In this document: in pieces, positions 24,906 to 34,616 of the stretch
How the letters are laid out: each line of letters starts with the position of its first letter
Numbering within the stretch: position 1 is the first letter of the stretch
Notes under the pieces: model-generated
Database searches by the model: none
What the model was told of the DNA's origin: nothing
Seen by the model: the letters and a program-made list of their open reading frames with translations, nothing else
Made by a program: the position numbers and the translations under genes
Source: Rubrobacter taiwanensis
GTDB lineage: Bacteria; Actinomycetota; Rubrobacteria; Rubrobacterales; Rubrobacteraceae
Length of the DNA: 64,000 nucleotides
NCBI RefSeq assembly: GCF_004337705.1
Contig: NZ_SKBU01000015.1
Coordinates: 300,686-364,685 of the forward strand
Direction of reading: 5' to 3'

Positions 24906-26087
24906 GTGACTGCGCCGGAGGGTTTTCTAGCCGCCGGGGTGAGCTGTGGCGTCCGGCGGAAGGGGCTCCGGGACGTGGGGCTGCTGTATACGCCGAGCGA
25001 GCGGACCGCGGCGGCGGCCGTCTACACGACGAACGTGGTAAAGGCCGCTCCTGTGCGGGTAGCGCGGGAGGCCGTGGAGGCCGCAGAGGTGCGGGCGCTG
25101 GTCGTGAACAGCGGCAACGCCAACGCGGCCACCGGCGAGCGGGGGCTGCGGGATGCCTATGAGATGCAGCGGCTGGCGGCTGAGGAGCTCGGGCTCGCGC
25201 CCCGGCAGGTAGTCGTGGCGTCTACGGGTGTGATCGGGGAGTATCTGCCGGTAGATCGGGTCGGGTCCGGCATCCGGGAGGCGGCGGCGAGCCTGAGCCG
25301 GGATGGGAGATCTTTCGCAGAGGCCATCCTGACCACCGACACCTGCACCAAGGAGGCCGTGGCGCGGGTGGAGATCGGGGGAGCGACCGTCACCGTCGGG
25401 GGCACCGCCAAGGGGAGCGGCATGATCCACCCCGACATGGCGACCATGCTGGCGTTTATCACCACTGACGCCGCGGTGGAGCGGGAGTGTCTGGAGGCGA
25501 CCGTCCGGCGGGCTGCGGACCGGACCTTCAACCGGATCACGGTCGACGGCGACACCTCCACCAACGACATGGTGCTGCTGCTCGCCAATGGCGTGGCGGC
25601 GAACGAGCCCGTGACCCTGGGCGCTCCGGAGTATCCGGTGTTCTACGCGGCAGTCGAGGATGTCATGCGGGAGCTGGCCAGGCAGATAGCACGCGACGGC
25701 GAGGGCGCCACCCGGCTGCTGGAGGTGGTGGTGGAAGGCGCGCCGGACGAGGGTGCGGCGGCGGCGCTCGCGCGGTCCGTTGCGGGAAGCAGCCTCGTCA
25801 AGGCGGCGGTCTTCGGGGAGGACGCCAACTGGGGCCGGGTGCTCTGCGCGATGGGATATGCGGGGGTGGGCTTCGATCCGGAGAGCACCCGCATCTCCTT
25901 CGGGCCGGTGGAGGTCTTCGCGGCCGGAGCCCCCGTTCCTCACGACGTGGAGGCGGCGAACGCGGCGCTCGCGGGCGACGAGGTGTACATAACCGCCAGC
26001 GTGGGCGAGGGGCCCGGAGCGGCGACGGCCTGGGGCTGCGACCTCACCTACGAGTACGTCAGGATCAACGGGGATTACCGGACGTGA
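24906..26087 (+). CDS. argJ: Bifunctional glutamate N-acetyltransferase / ornithine acetyltransferase
   Basis: ArgJ recycles the acetyl group from acetylornithine to glutamate. GVTAPEGFLAAGVSCGVRR opens the domain, and the autocleavage site is KGSGMIHPDMATMLAFITTDA, cut before the threonine of ATMLAF. The chain has the family length. The start is uncertain: I prefer the GTG at 24906 because an ARG-like half-site then lies upstream; a TTG at 24855 would give 17 more residues, close to the length of other ArgJ N-termini. Its last bases overlap argB by four (GTGA). Confidence 0.93.
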   Translation: MTAPEGFLAAGVSCGVRRKGLRDVGLLYTPSERTAAAAVYTTNVVKAAPVRVAREAVEAAEVRALVVNSGNANAATGERGLRDAYEMQRLAAEELGLAPRQVVVASTGVIGEYLPVDRVGSGIREAAASLSRDGRSFAEAILTTDTCTKEAVARVEIGGATVTVGGTAKGSGMIHPDMATMLAFITTDAAVERECLEATVRRAADRTFNRITVDGDTSTNDMVLLLANGVAANEPVTLGAPEYPVFYAAVEDVMRELARQIARDGEGATRLLEVVVEGAPDEGAAAALARSVAGSSLVKAAVFGEDANWGRVLCAMGYAGVGFDPESTRISFGPVEVFAAGAPVPHDVEAANAALAGDEVYITASVGEGPGAATAWGCDLTYEYVRINGDYRT

Positions 26088-26842
26088 AGCCGGTCGTGGT
26101 CAAGGTCGGGGGCGGAGCCATCTCCGGCAGCGCGCTGGAAGATCTGAGGGACGTGACCTCCGGGGGTTGGCCGGTGGCGCTGGTGCACGGCGGCGGCGCG
26201 CAGCTCACGCAGATGCTCGCCGCGCTGGAGATCCCGACCCGCTTCCGCGAGGGAATGCGGGTAACCGACGAGCGGACGGTCGAGGTTGCGGAGATGGTCT
26301 TCGCCGGGCGGGTCAACAAGGAGCTGGCGCGCGGGCTGCAGGAGCTCGGGATACCTGCGGTCGGGATCTCCGGCACCGATGGACCGACGCTGCTGGTGCG
26401 GCCCGTCGAGGCACTCGGCCGGGTCGGGGAGGTGGAGCGGGTAGAGCCACAGCTGGTGCGGACGCTCTGGAGCGGAGGCTTCGTGCCGGTCGTGGCTCCG
26501 CTGGGACTCGGGCCGGAGGGCGCGTACAACGTAAACGGCGACGCGGCCGCCGCAGCGCTCGCCACCGGGCTGGAGGCCGGGCACCTGTTCCTGCTCACGG
26601 ACGTAGACGGACTCCTCAGAGACGGCGAGGTGGTACCCGGGATCACCCCGGAAGACTGCGAGCACTACGTGCGCAACGGGCTCGCCGTGAAGGGCATGAT
26701 CCCCAAGCTGCGAGCCGCTCGTGCAGCGGCGCAGAGGGGGGTTCAGGTCAGGATACTGAACGGCAACAGGCCCGGCGCGCTGAAGAGGGCGCTCGCCGGG
26801 GAGCAGGTAGGGACGCTGGTATCTGAAAGGGTGGTCGCATGA
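26084..26842 (+). CDS. argB: Acetylglutamate kinase
   Basis: A 252-residue amino-acid kinase that phosphorylates N-acetylglutamate. VVVKVGGGAISGS and ALVHGGGAQLTQML are the nucleotide and substrate glycine loops, NVNGDAAAAALA the mid motif, and KGMIPKLRAA the C-terminal lysine motif. The N-terminal helix of hexameric, arginine-inhibited forms is absent, which suggests a dimer less sensitive to feedback (inferred). The GTG start overlaps the argJ stop; the TGA overlaps the argD ATG. Confidence 0.95.
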   Translation: MKPVVVKVGGGAISGSALEDLRDVTSGGWPVALVHGGGAQLTQMLAALEIPTRFREGMRVTDERTVEVAEMVFAGRVNKELARGLQELGIPAVGISGTDGPTLLVRPVEALGRVGEVERVEPQLVRTLWSGGFVPVVAPLGLGPEGAYNVNGDAAAAALATGLEAGHLFLLTDVDGLLRDGEVVPGITPEDCEHYVRNGLAVKGMIPKLRAARAAAQRGVQVRILNGNRPGALKRALAGEQVGTLVSERVVA

Positions 26843-28011
26843 AGTCCGTGATGGAGACATACAAACGGCTCAACATAGCTCCGGAGCGGGGCCGGGGCAG
26901 CTGGCTCTTCGACGCTGAGGGCCGCGGATACCTGGACTTCATCTCGGGCCTCGCCACCAACACCCTGGGGCACGCGCACCCCGGGCTGGTCGAGGCCGTC
27001 CAGCAGCAGGCGGCGGCCCTGATCCACTGCTCCAACCTGTACGAGATCCCGCTCCAGGCCGAGGTGGCGGATTTGCTGACCGGTCTGACGGACTTCGACC
27101 GGGTCTTCTTCTGCAACTCCGGGACCGAGGCCAACGAGGCGGCCATCAAGCTCGCCCGCAAGCACGCCGCCACCCGCCACGGCCCGGAGAAGCACGAGAT
27201 CCTGACCTTCACCTCCTCCTTCCACGGGCGCACCTACGGCGGGCTTACCGCTACCGCTCAGACCAAGTTCCACGCGGGCTTCGGCCCCATGCTCCCCGGG
27301 TTTAAGTACGCGCCGTTCGGCGACCTGGAGGCCGCGAAAGAAGCGATGGGCGGCAGGACCGCCGCGGTGCTGGTCGAGCCGGTGCAGGGTGAGGGCGGCG
27401 TCAACGTCCCGTCGGAGGGCTTCCTGCAGGGCCTGAGGGAGCTGTGCGACGCGCACGGTGCGCTGCTCATCTTCGACGAGGTGCAGACCGGCGTCGGCCG
27501 GACGGGCCACCTCTTCGCCTATCAGGGGGCGGGCGTCGTGCCGGATGCCATAACCAGCGCCAAGGGCCTGGGCGGCGGCGTCCCGGTCGGGGCGCTGCTG
27601 GTCAAAGAGGAGTGCGCAGCTCTCGGTCCCGGCGATCACGGCTGCACCTTCGGCGGCAACCCGCTCGCGATGGCTGCGGCGAAGGTCGTGCTGGAGACCG
27701 TCTCCGAGCCCGCCTTCCTAGAGGAGGTCAGGTTCAAGGGCAAGGTGCTCCGGAGCGCGCTCGAGACGCTGGCGGCGCGCTTCCCGGACGCGGAGGTGCG
27801 CGGGGCCGGACTGCTCCTGGGACTGGATCTCGGCCCGGAGGCCGCGCCGGAGGTCTTCCAGAAGTGTCTGGAGCAGGGCGTGCTGGTGAACCTCGTCGGC
27901 GGCAGAACCATCAGGATCGCGCCCCCGCTCACCGTGACCCGTTCCGAGATAAGACAGGGTCTGGACGCCCTGCGGCGGGCCGCGGGCGTCCCCGCCCGGG
28001 CCGTCGCCTAG
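26839..28011 (+). CDS. argD: Acetylornithine aminotransferase
   Basis: A 390-residue class III PLP transaminase. CNSGTEANEAAIKLARKH binds the cofactor phosphate, FDEVQTGVGRTG is the aspartate region and ITSAKGLGGGVPVGALL contains the Schiff-base lysine. HGRTYGGLTATAQ and GCTFGGNPLAMAAA also match ArgD. It may also act on succinyl-diaminopimelate, as in other bacteria. It overlaps argB by four bases and precedes argF by 12. Confidence 0.95.
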   Translation: MKSVMETYKRLNIAPERGRGSWLFDAEGRGYLDFISGLATNTLGHAHPGLVEAVQQQAAALIHCSNLYEIPLQAEVADLLTGLTDFDRVFFCNSGTEANEAAIKLARKHAATRHGPEKHEILTFTSSFHGRTYGGLTATAQTKFHAGFGPMLPGFKYAPFGDLEAAKEAMGGRTAAVLVEPVQGEGGVNVPSEGFLQGLRELCDAHGALLIFDEVQTGVGRTGHLFAYQGAGVVPDAITSAKGLGGGVPVGALLVKEECAALGPGDHGCTFGGNPLAMAAAKVVLETVSEPAFLEEVRFKGKVLRSALETLAARFPDAEVRGAGLLLGLDLGPEAAPEVFQKCLEQGVLVNLVGGRTIRIAPPLTVTRSEIRQGLDALRRAAGVPARAVA

Positions 28012-28023
28012 AGGGAGGAAGCA

Positions 28024-28980
28024 ATGATCTCACCGCTTAAATACGAGCCACAGCCGGCCACCTCTCCCCTCTTCGGCCGCGACTGCCTGACGCTGGCTGA
28101 GTACACGCCGGAGGAGGTGTCGCTCATCCTGGACGAGGCCGCCCGGCTGAAGTCCCTGCGCAGGGCCGGGGCCCCGTTCCAGCCGCTGCGGGGCAAGACA
28201 CTGGCCATGATCTTCCAAAAGCCCTCCAACCGCACCCGGGTCTCGTTCGAGACCGGGATGTACCAGCTCGGCGGGCACGCCATCTTTCTAGGGCCGCAGG
28301 AGCTCCAGATGGGAGTAAGGGAGACGATCTCCGACACCGGCAGAACTCTCGCCCGGTACACCGACGCCATAATGGCCCGGGTCTTCGGTCACGAGGAGGT
28401 CGAGGAGCTGGCCGCAGCCGCCGAAGTCCCGGTCATCAACGGGCTCTCCGACACGCACCACCCCTGTCAGGCGCTCGCCGACCTGCTCACCATCCGGGAA
28501 GAATTCGGCTCGCCGGAGGGCGTGCGCGTGGCGTTCATCGGAGACGGCAACAACGTCGCCCACTCGCTAATGCTCGGCTGCGCCCTCACCGGCGCGGAGT
28601 TCGCTATCGCGCACCCGCCCGGCCACGCCCCGAGCCCGGAGGTAGTAGATCTGGCACACAGGCTCGGCGGCTCGCCTCACCTCACCGAAGACCCGTACGA
28701 AGCGGCCGCCGGAGCGCGTGCCGTCTACACCGACGTGTGGGCCAGCATGGGCCAGGAAGACGAGGCCGGGGAGCGCCGCAAGAAGTTCCTGCCCTACCAA
28801 GTCGACGAGGAGCTCATGAGCCGCGCCGCACCCGAGGCCATCTTCCTGCACTGCCTCCCCGCCCACCGCGAGGAAGAGGTGACCGCCGGAGTCATAGACG
28901 GCCCGCAGAGCCGCGTCTTCGACCAGGCCGAGAACAGGCTGCACGCCCAGAAGGCGCTGCTCTACCTGCTCCTGAGCTAA
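28024..28980 (+). CDS. argF: Ornithine carbamoyltransferase
   Basis: A 318-residue transcarbamylase. The carbamoyl-phosphate loop is PSNRTRVSFETGMYQLGG, then HPCQALADLLT, DVWASMGQEDE and the ornithine motif FLHCLPAHREEEV. It has AGGGAGGAAG before the ATG. The last 23 bases (28956-28978, coding LLYLLLS) recur exactly at 36301-36323, where they are followed by TGA instead of TAA. The present 3' end may have been supplied by an inserted element. Confidence 0.96.
   Translation: MISPLKYEPQPATSPLFGRDCLTLAEYTPEEVSLILDEAARLKSLRRAGAPFQPLRGKTLAMIFQKPSNRTRVSFETGMYQLGGHAIFLGPQELQMGVRETISDTGRTLARYTDAIMARVFGHEEVEELAAAAEVPVINGLSDTHHPCQALADLLTIREEFGSPEGVRVAFIGDGNNVAHSLMLGCALTGAEFAIAHPPGHAPSPEVVDLAHRLGGSPHLTEDPYEAAAGARAVYTDVWASMGQEDEAGERRKKFLPYQVDEELMSRAAPEAIFLHCLPAHREEEVTAGVIDGPQSRVFDQAENRLHAQKALLYLLLS
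28956..28978 (+). repeat. 23-bp direct repeat, left copy (3' end of argF)
   Basis: Begins GCTGCTCTACCTGCTCCTGA and ends GCT. It codes for the end of ArgF and is followed by AA, completing TAA. An exact second copy lies at 36301-36323. Flanking bases differ (GAAGGC before this copy; TTCAAT before the other), so identity stops exactly at the repeat. This is a candidate attachment site. Confidence 0.9.
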
Positions 28981-29008
28981 AGCGGGAACCTACCGCAGAC
29001 TCTTTACT

Positions 29009-31264
29009 CTACATCACCCTATCCCCCGGCTCGGTCTCGGCCAGCAGGTGGAGCATTCGACCATCTGCCAGAGCCCGTTGCTCCGCCCCTAGCCACAAAG
29101 CTCGCGGTGGGCTGTTGCCCCAGGGTGGGCGATTCAGCCCCTCGTAACGGTCGAACACTACCGGCTGCCGGGCTCGCTGGCGCGCCGTGGTGCTCAACTC
29201 GGCAATTCCTAACCGGTCTCCCATCTCCAGAAGGAACTCGAAGACGTGCTCACCCTGATCCGTGTACCAGTCGCGCCCAGCATAGACTTCCGGGTCCGCG
29301 CCTCCCCAGGCCATCTTTGGGCTGCGCAACAGAGTCCACTGCCAGCTCTCTCCGTCCAGGCTCAGGCTGTAGGCGTCGTGGGTCACCACGGCCAGCTGTT
29401 TGCCCCCTGCATCTACAAGGGACCAGCCTTGCACCGGCCACTCCACCGGGCCCGGCATACGCTTCACATACCCGCTGCCAGAGCCATCAATCCAAGCTGC
29501 CGGGGCCGCCGCCAGCCGCACTGGCATTTGAAGTATCTTGAACCTCTCATTGAAGTTGACCTCTAACTGTACCAGCAGCCGGGGTTCGCTTCTGTACAGG
29601 GTCAGCGTCCAGCGGAACGGCGAATCTCCAAGCCGGCTCTCCAGGCGGACACGGGCTCTCAGGGGACCTTGTTCTTCGACCACCCATTCCCCGCCCGAGA
29701 AGGTCTTGGCGATCGGCTCGACAAAACGATCCGTGTGGAAGGTCCAGGTATCCGTGTGGTCGTGGCGCAGGTGTAGGCTGACACCTCCATCACCCAGCAA
29801 TTCCTTCCCGTCGAACACGATGCTGGCGATACCGTAGTCGGATAGTCTTACTTCAAGGTGCCGGTTGGAGAGCCTCCGCGGCGACACCTCCAGGTCTGTG
29901 GTGACCGGATGCTCGGGTCGGGGATCGTCGCGCACTAGGACCAGATGATGTCCTCTGGCTTGCACGCAAGCAGGAAAAACAATCCGATTCACCATCTGCG
30001 GAGCCTCAGGCTGGACGAGTTGGAAATCTACTGGGTTGCCGTCCAGATCGCTCAACCAGCGGCCACCCCAGGCATCGAAGTCGAGAAACGGCTCCGTCTC
30101 GATAAAGCCCTCCCACGGCACCGGATCGGGATTCAGGATTGCTATCTGTTGCTGGTTAACTTGGGGCAGGTTCCGGCGCGCCCAGCGCCGGGTGGCCTCC
30201 AGAACAATCTCCTCGCCTGTTATCCTGGCCCGACCCTGGATCGCCCTTACCGACTCCCAAGCTGAAGGAATGGAGGTTCCCGCCAGGATATCGTGAAACT
30301 GGGTAAACAGCAGGTCGTTCCAGGCGGCATCGAGCCGTTCGTGGTACTCTCGCCTCTCCGGTCCGTCTTCGACCAGGGTCTCTATCACCTGCTCGCATTG
30401 GGCAAGGAGGTGCTCGCTGTATACCTGGCGCTGCTTTATATCATGCATGACGCTGTAGCAGCCGGGGAAGCAGTGTTGCAGCTCCCCTACCACCACCGGC
30501 AGTTTTTCACGCTGCTCCGCGACGGCTTCGAAGAAAGCCAGGGGAGTGCTGAATCTAAGCTCGATCCCTGGCAGAGCGTTCTTGTGTTCGAGAATGTACT
30601 CGACGTTGCCCTTTGTCGGACCTCCACCGTGGTTCCCTACCCCGTAGAAGCACATCGTATGGCCGAGGTTCGGGTCGGCTGCCTCTACGGAGAGCATGAT
30701 CTGGCCATAGAGATCGTCCGTGTGGGTGACGTAGTTGGGTACTATCCGGCACGCCAGCACCTCCCCCCCACCAGCGCCCCTCCAGCGGAAAGTCTGGGCC
30801 GGCAGTTCCATCTGGTGCGCTCCCGGGCGGTGGAAGACGTAGCCGATGTATCCGAAACCCTCCAGGATGTCGGGCAGGGCAGCTGGATGGCCGAAGGTAT
30901 CCACGTTGTAGCCAACGTTCGGTGTGATGCCGAATCGTTCTTGAAAGTAGCGCTGGCCGTGCAGGATCTGTCGCTGCCAGCCGGTCACCGTGGGCAGGTT
31001 GGCATCCGGCTGGATGTACTGTCCGCCTGTGATATGCCACTGACCGCGCTCTATCAGCTGCCGCACTCGCTCGAAGAGCTCGGGGTCGATCTTCTCGACC
31101 TGCCGGTAGAGCCAAGCTTCTCCGCGAGTAAAGATGAACTCCGGGTACTCATCGCAGCGATCCACTGCCGAACGGAATGTCGCCAGCGCTTCGTCCACAC
31201 CCTGCTGCCAGCGCCAGAGCCATACGGGATCTATATGCGCGTTACCTATCATGTGCACGATCAC
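29009..31264 (-). CDS. Glycoside hydrolase family 38 alpha-mannosidase
   Basis: A 751-residue cytoplasmic enzyme without signal peptide. The zinc-binding HxD pair is H10/D12 in NAHIDPVWLWRWQQG, the catalytic nucleophile is D122 in GYNVDTFGHPAAL, and the zinc-binding histidine near HDILAGTSIPSAW completes the site. Middle and C-terminal beta domains follow (FDGKELLGDGGVSLHLRHD ... NRPPWGNSPPRALWLG). It probably hydrolyses alpha-mannosides imported by the neighbouring ABC transporter. The start is a GTG at 31264, six bases after GGGAGGG. The upstream regulator reads the other way. Confidence 0.92.
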   Translation of the reverse strand: MIVHMIGNAHIDPVWLWRWQQGVDEALATFRSAVDRCDEYPEFIFTRGEAWLYRQVEKIDPELFERVRQLIERGQWHITGGQYIQPDANLPTVTGWQRQILHGQRYFQERFGITPNVGYNVDTFGHPAALPDILEGFGYIGYVFHRPGAHQMELPAQTFRWRGAGGGEVLACRIVPNYVTHTDDLYGQIMLSVEAADPNLGHTMCFYGVGNHGGGPTKGNVEYILEHKNALPGIELRFSTPLAFFEAVAEQREKLPVVVGELQHCFPGCYSVMHDIKQRQVYSEHLLAQCEQVIETLVEDGPERREYHERLDAAWNDLLFTQFHDILAGTSIPSAWESVRAIQGRARITGEEIVLEATRRWARRNLPQVNQQQIAILNPDPVPWEGFIETEPFLDFDAWGGRWLSDLDGNPVDFQLVQPEAPQMVNRIVFPACVQARGHHLVLVRDDPRPEHPVTTDLEVSPRRLSNRHLEVRLSDYGIASIVFDGKELLGDGGVSLHLRHDHTDTWTFHTDRFVEPIAKTFSGGEWVVEEQGPLRARVRLESRLGDSPFRWTLTLYRSEPRLLVQLEVNFNERFKILQMPVRLAAAPAAWIDGSGSGYVKRMPGPVEWPVQGWSLVDAGGKQLAVVTHDAYSLSLDGESWQWTLLRSPKMAWGGADPEVYAGRDWYTDQGEHVFEFLLEMGDRLGIAELSTTARQRARQPVVFDRYEGLNRPPWGNSPPRALWLGAEQRALADGRMLHLLAETEPGDRVM

Positions 31265-31319
31265 AAAAATCCCTCCCGACTAGAATTTGCCCATCCCTCT
31301 TGTGCAGAGACCCCTGCCG

Positions 31320-32216
31320 TTACTTCACGCTCCCCAGAGAGATGCCTTCGATGAAGAACCTCTGGAAGGCCAGGAAGATCACCACCACGGGCAGGACCAC
31401 TAGGGTTGATGCTGCCATAAGCAAGTTGAACTCCACGTCATAAAGCGAGCGGAAGAACTGCAGCCCGATCGCTAGCGTGTACATGCTCTCGTCCTGCAGA
31501 TAGATCAGCGGTCCCAGAAAATCGTTCCAGGCAGTCACCGCAGCAAAGATCGCCACCACCGCGATGGCGGGCTTGCAGAGCGGTAGAATGATCCAGACGA
31601 AGATCTGGAATTCGTTCGCTCCGTCCACCCTTGCTGCATCTGAGATCTCGTGCGGTATCTGCATCATGAACTGGCGCATCAGGAAGATCCAGAACGCATT
31701 ACCGAAGAACATCGGCACGATTAGTGGCAGGAACGTGTTCACCCACCCCAGCCGGGCAAAGATGTCGAACAAGGCGACCATAAGCACCGGAAACGGAATG
31801 AAGATGGTTGCGATAACGAAGTAGAAGACGGTGTCGCGCCCCGGCCACTCGATGCGGGAGAACCCGTAGGCGATGATTGGGTTAGAGATCACCGCACCCA
31901 GCACGGTAAAGAAGGTGATTATCGAGGTGTTCGCCAGATACCTCCAGAACGGAATAAAGTTGACGGCCTCCGAGAAGTTGGACCACCGGAACTGCTCGGG
32001 CCACAGGGTCGGCGGGAATGTGGTGAGCTCAGCAGTCGGCTTCAGGGCGGTTACCACCATCCAGTACAGCGGGGTTACAAAGAGCAGGCACATGAAGATC
32101 AGGACGAGCCTGGGCAAGACTTTCTCTCTGAACCAGCGGTAGTGTCGCTGGCGCCGGGCTTGCCGGTGCCGAACATCATCGGGTCTTTTGAAGGCGCTAA
32201 CGGCTTTAGCGGCCAT
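31320..32216 (-). CDS. Sugar ABC transporter permease, MalG type
   Basis: A 298-residue inner-membrane permease of the carbohydrate uptake-1 family, with six predicted helices starting LPRLVLIFMCLLFVTPLYWMVV. The cytoplasmic EAA loop reads EISDAARVDGANEFQIFVWI, and it contacts the ATPase. No ATPase gene lies in the cluster, so a shared multi-sugar ATPase elsewhere is presumed. AGGAGGAG precedes the ATG. The gene lies 12 bases after its MalF-like partner. Confidence 0.92.
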   Translation of the reverse strand: MAAKAVSAFKRPDDVRHRQARRQRHYRWFREKVLPRLVLIFMCLLFVTPLYWMVVTALKPTAELTTFPPTLWPEQFRWSNFSEAVNFIPFWRYLANTSIITFFTVLGAVISNPIIAYGFSRIEWPGRDTVFYFVIATIFIPFPVLMVALFDIFARLGWVNTFLPLIVPMFFGNAFWIFLMRQFMMQIPHEISDAARVDGANEFQIFVWIILPLCKPAIAVVAIFAAVTAWNDFLGPLIYLQDESMYTLAIGLQFFRSLYDVEFNLLMAASTLVVLPVVVIFLAFQRFFIEGISLGSVK

Positions 32217-32228
32217 CTCGAGCTCCTC

Positions 32229-33170
32229 CTAACTCAACTCGTAATGAACCCAGCGCCTGGACCACCGGAACACGAGCATGGCGAGAATCAGGCTTATAAC
32301 GAACAGAACCCAGGCCATCGCCGACGCGTAGCCCATCTGGCTGTACTGGAAGCCGTTCTGGTAGAGGTAGTACACGTAGAACAGCGTGGAGTTGTTGGGC
32401 CCGCCCTCGGTCATTATGTAGGCCTGAACGAACACCTGCAGGCCCAGCGTCAGTCCCAGTATTACGGAGTACAGGATCACCGGCGTCATCAGCGGTAGGG
32501 TTATGTGCCAGAACTGACGCCAGACTCCTGCGCCGTCGAGCTTCGCGGCGTCGTAGAGATCCCGGGGGATCGCCCGGAGCCCGGCGAGGTAGATCAGGGC
32601 GACCTGCCCCGCTCCCAACTGGGCCAGCAATACGATGGAGAACTTGGCCCAAGCGGGATCGCCCAGCCAGTTGATGGACGGGAGCCCCAACTGTACGAGG
32701 ATGAAGTTCAGGAGCCCGTACCGGGGGTTCATCAGCCAGACGAAGATGAACGCCAGGGCGAATATGGGGAGCACCGACGGCAGATAGAGGATGGTCCGGT
32801 AGATCGAGACCTCCCGCACCGGCTGGTTCATCGCCAGCGCGATTATCATGGAGGCCACAACCCCCATCGGCACCGCCAGAGCCGTGTAGTACAGAGTGTT
32901 GTACAGCGACTGCCAGAACAGACCGTCGCCGAGCAGGGTCCTGTAGTTCTCCAGACCAATCCAGATAGGCTCACCAAAGCCGCTGTACCGGCTAAAACTC
33001 AGCCGCAGGGAGACGTAGATGGGATAGACCATGAAGGCCAGAAAGCCGAAGATCCACGGGCTTATAAACGCCAGCCCCAGCAAGAGGTTGCGCCGCTCCT
33101 TCCGGCTCAGGTTGAGCCTGAACCGTTTCGCCAGCCCACTTCTGGCAGGAACGTACTCCGACGCGCTCAT
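32229..33170 (-). CDS. Sugar ABC transporter permease, MalF type
   Basis: A 313-residue permease with six helices (LLLGLAFISPWIFGFLAFMVY at the N-terminus) and the EAA loop DLYDAAKLDGAGVWRQFWHI. It pairs with the MalG-type permease encoded next and the lipoprotein upstream to import an oligosaccharide or glycoside, by cluster context an alpha-mannoside. GGAAGG precedes the ATG. Confidence 0.92.
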   Translation of the reverse strand: MSASEYVPARSGLAKRFRLNLSRKERRNLLLGLAFISPWIFGFLAFMVYPIYVSLRLSFSRYSGFGEPIWIGLENYRTLLGDGLFWQSLYNTLYYTALAVPMGVVASMIIALAMNQPVREVSIYRTILYLPSVLPIFALAFIFVWLMNPRYGLLNFILVQLGLPSINWLGDPAWAKFSIVLLAQLGAGQVALIYLAGLRAIPRDLYDAAKLDGAGVWRQFWHITLPLMTPVILYSVILGLTLGLQVFVQAYIMTEGGPNNSTLFYVYYLYQNGFQYSQMGYASAMAWVLFVISLILAMLVFRWSRRWVHYELS

Positions 33171-33224
33171 AACACTCTACCTTCCACACATGCTCCCCTC
33201 ATGCCCTTTCTCGCCTCTGTTACA

Positions 33225-34616
33225 TCATCCCACCTCCAGGGGGCAGAATTGTTCCAGCCTAGGCTGCACCCGGTTGGCGACGCTCTCCAGAGCAGCCTCT
33301 GGGTGCTGGCGGTTCAACGTAACCGCCTCCTGGGCTGCGGTCAGCTCGTCCCAATACTGGGCTCCCACGGGAAGCGGCGGCCGGTTATTTGATATGGGCA
33401 GCAGCTCCTTGAGAAAGATGTGGCTCTCGGCGTAGATCTCGTCCTCGTCCAGCAACCGCTCCAGCGTCGGCAGGTGCTGGGTCTCTCGGACGTAGACTCG
33501 CTGGCCTTCTTCTCCAGCCATGTACTCCATGAAGCGGTAGGCTGCTTCAGGCTGTTCTGCGCCTTCCGGAATGACAAGCGCCCATCCTCCGGACCAGGTG
33601 GCTGGCTCCTGGCCTTCCTCCGGCACCGGGATGTAGGTGATCCCGTAATCAAGATCCGGCGCGTACCGATCTATGAGGGAAATAAACGCGTCGACACCGA
33701 CCATCATCGCGACCCGGCCAGTTATGAGCGGGTGTTGGGAGGGCGGGTTGTCCGGTGGTACGTAGGTGTCTACGAACGCCTGGACCCTGGCGGGATCCTT
33801 CTCCTCGGCCCAGTCGTACATGAACCGGAATCCCTCGACCACTCCCGGATGCGTCGGCGTTACCTCGCAGCTTTGCGGGTCGAAGAACTCGCCGCCATAG
33901 ACGAACCCCCAGGTATAGTGCCAGCCCTGATCTATCCAGGGCACCATTCCCATCCGGGTGTACGCACCGCTGTTATCGGTCTCGTCGACCCGAGCGGCTA
34001 TCTCATTGAGACGCTCGATGGTTATGAGTCCGTTACCGGGATCCAGCTCCGCCGGGTCCACGCCCGCCTCCTCCAGGAGATCCTTCCGGTAGAACAGAGC
34101 GCGCACGTCGGTATCGAACGGCAGAGCATACGGCCTGCCATCGAACATCACCTCGCTCCAGGCGAACTCCAGATACTGGTCCGCAAGACCCTCCTCCATA
34201 AACCCGCCGAGGTCCTGCAGAACACCGTCAGCCGCCCGCTGGGCCACAGTGAAGCGGTCGAGGAGATACACGTCGGGACCGACGCCGCCGCGCACGGCCG
34301 TCATGAGCTTGGCCGTATCGGTCTCATCCCCCGGCACCCGAACCATCGTAACCCGGATGTCTGGGTTCTCTTCATTAAAGCTCTCGACTATGCCAGTTAT
34401 GGATTCGGTATCCACTTCATTGAAGATCGACGGTATCCAGAAGACTACCTCCTCGGCATCAGGGTCTCCTTCACCCCCGGTGAGAACCTCGCCTCCCTCC
34501 GGGACCGCTTCCTCTCCCCTGTCCCCGCCACCACCGCAGGCAACCAGAAGCAAGGTCATCGCCAACATCGCCGGCAGGACTATCCACAGAATGTTTCCTC
34601 TTACCTCACGCATCAT
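33225..34616 (-). CDS. Sugar ABC transporter substrate-binding lipoprotein
   Basis: A 463-residue extracellular solute-binding protein (family 1). The signal peptide ILWIVLPAMLAMTLLLVACGGGG ends in the lipobox LVAC with Cys27, the lipid anchor. A glycine/glutamate-rich linker follows, then the two-lobed binding domain (VVFWIPSIFNEVDTES, RGGVGPDVYLLDRF, PDLDYGITYIPVPEE). It is the first gene of the minus-strand transport-mannosidase unit and so likely the most strongly expressed. GGGAGGAGGAAAT lies before the ATG. Confidence 0.92.
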   Translation of the reverse strand: MMREVRGNILWIVLPAMLAMTLLLVACGGGGDRGEEAVPEGGEVLTGGEGDPDAEEVVFWIPSIFNEVDTESITGIVESFNEENPDIRVTMVRVPGDETDTAKLMTAVRGGVGPDVYLLDRFTVAQRAADGVLQDLGGFMEEGLADQYLEFAWSEVMFDGRPYALPFDTDVRALFYRKDLLEEAGVDPAELDPGNGLITIERLNEIAARVDETDNSGAYTRMGMVPWIDQGWHYTWGFVYGGEFFDPQSCEVTPTHPGVVEGFRFMYDWAEEKDPARVQAFVDTYVPPDNPPSQHPLITGRVAMMVGVDAFISLIDRYAPDLDYGITYIPVPEEGQEPATWSGGWALVIPEGAEQPEAAYRFMEYMAGEEGQRVYVRETQHLPTLERLLDEDEIYAESHIFLKELLPISNNRPPLPVGAQYWDELTAAQEAVTLNRQHPEAALESVANRVQPRLEQFCPLEVG

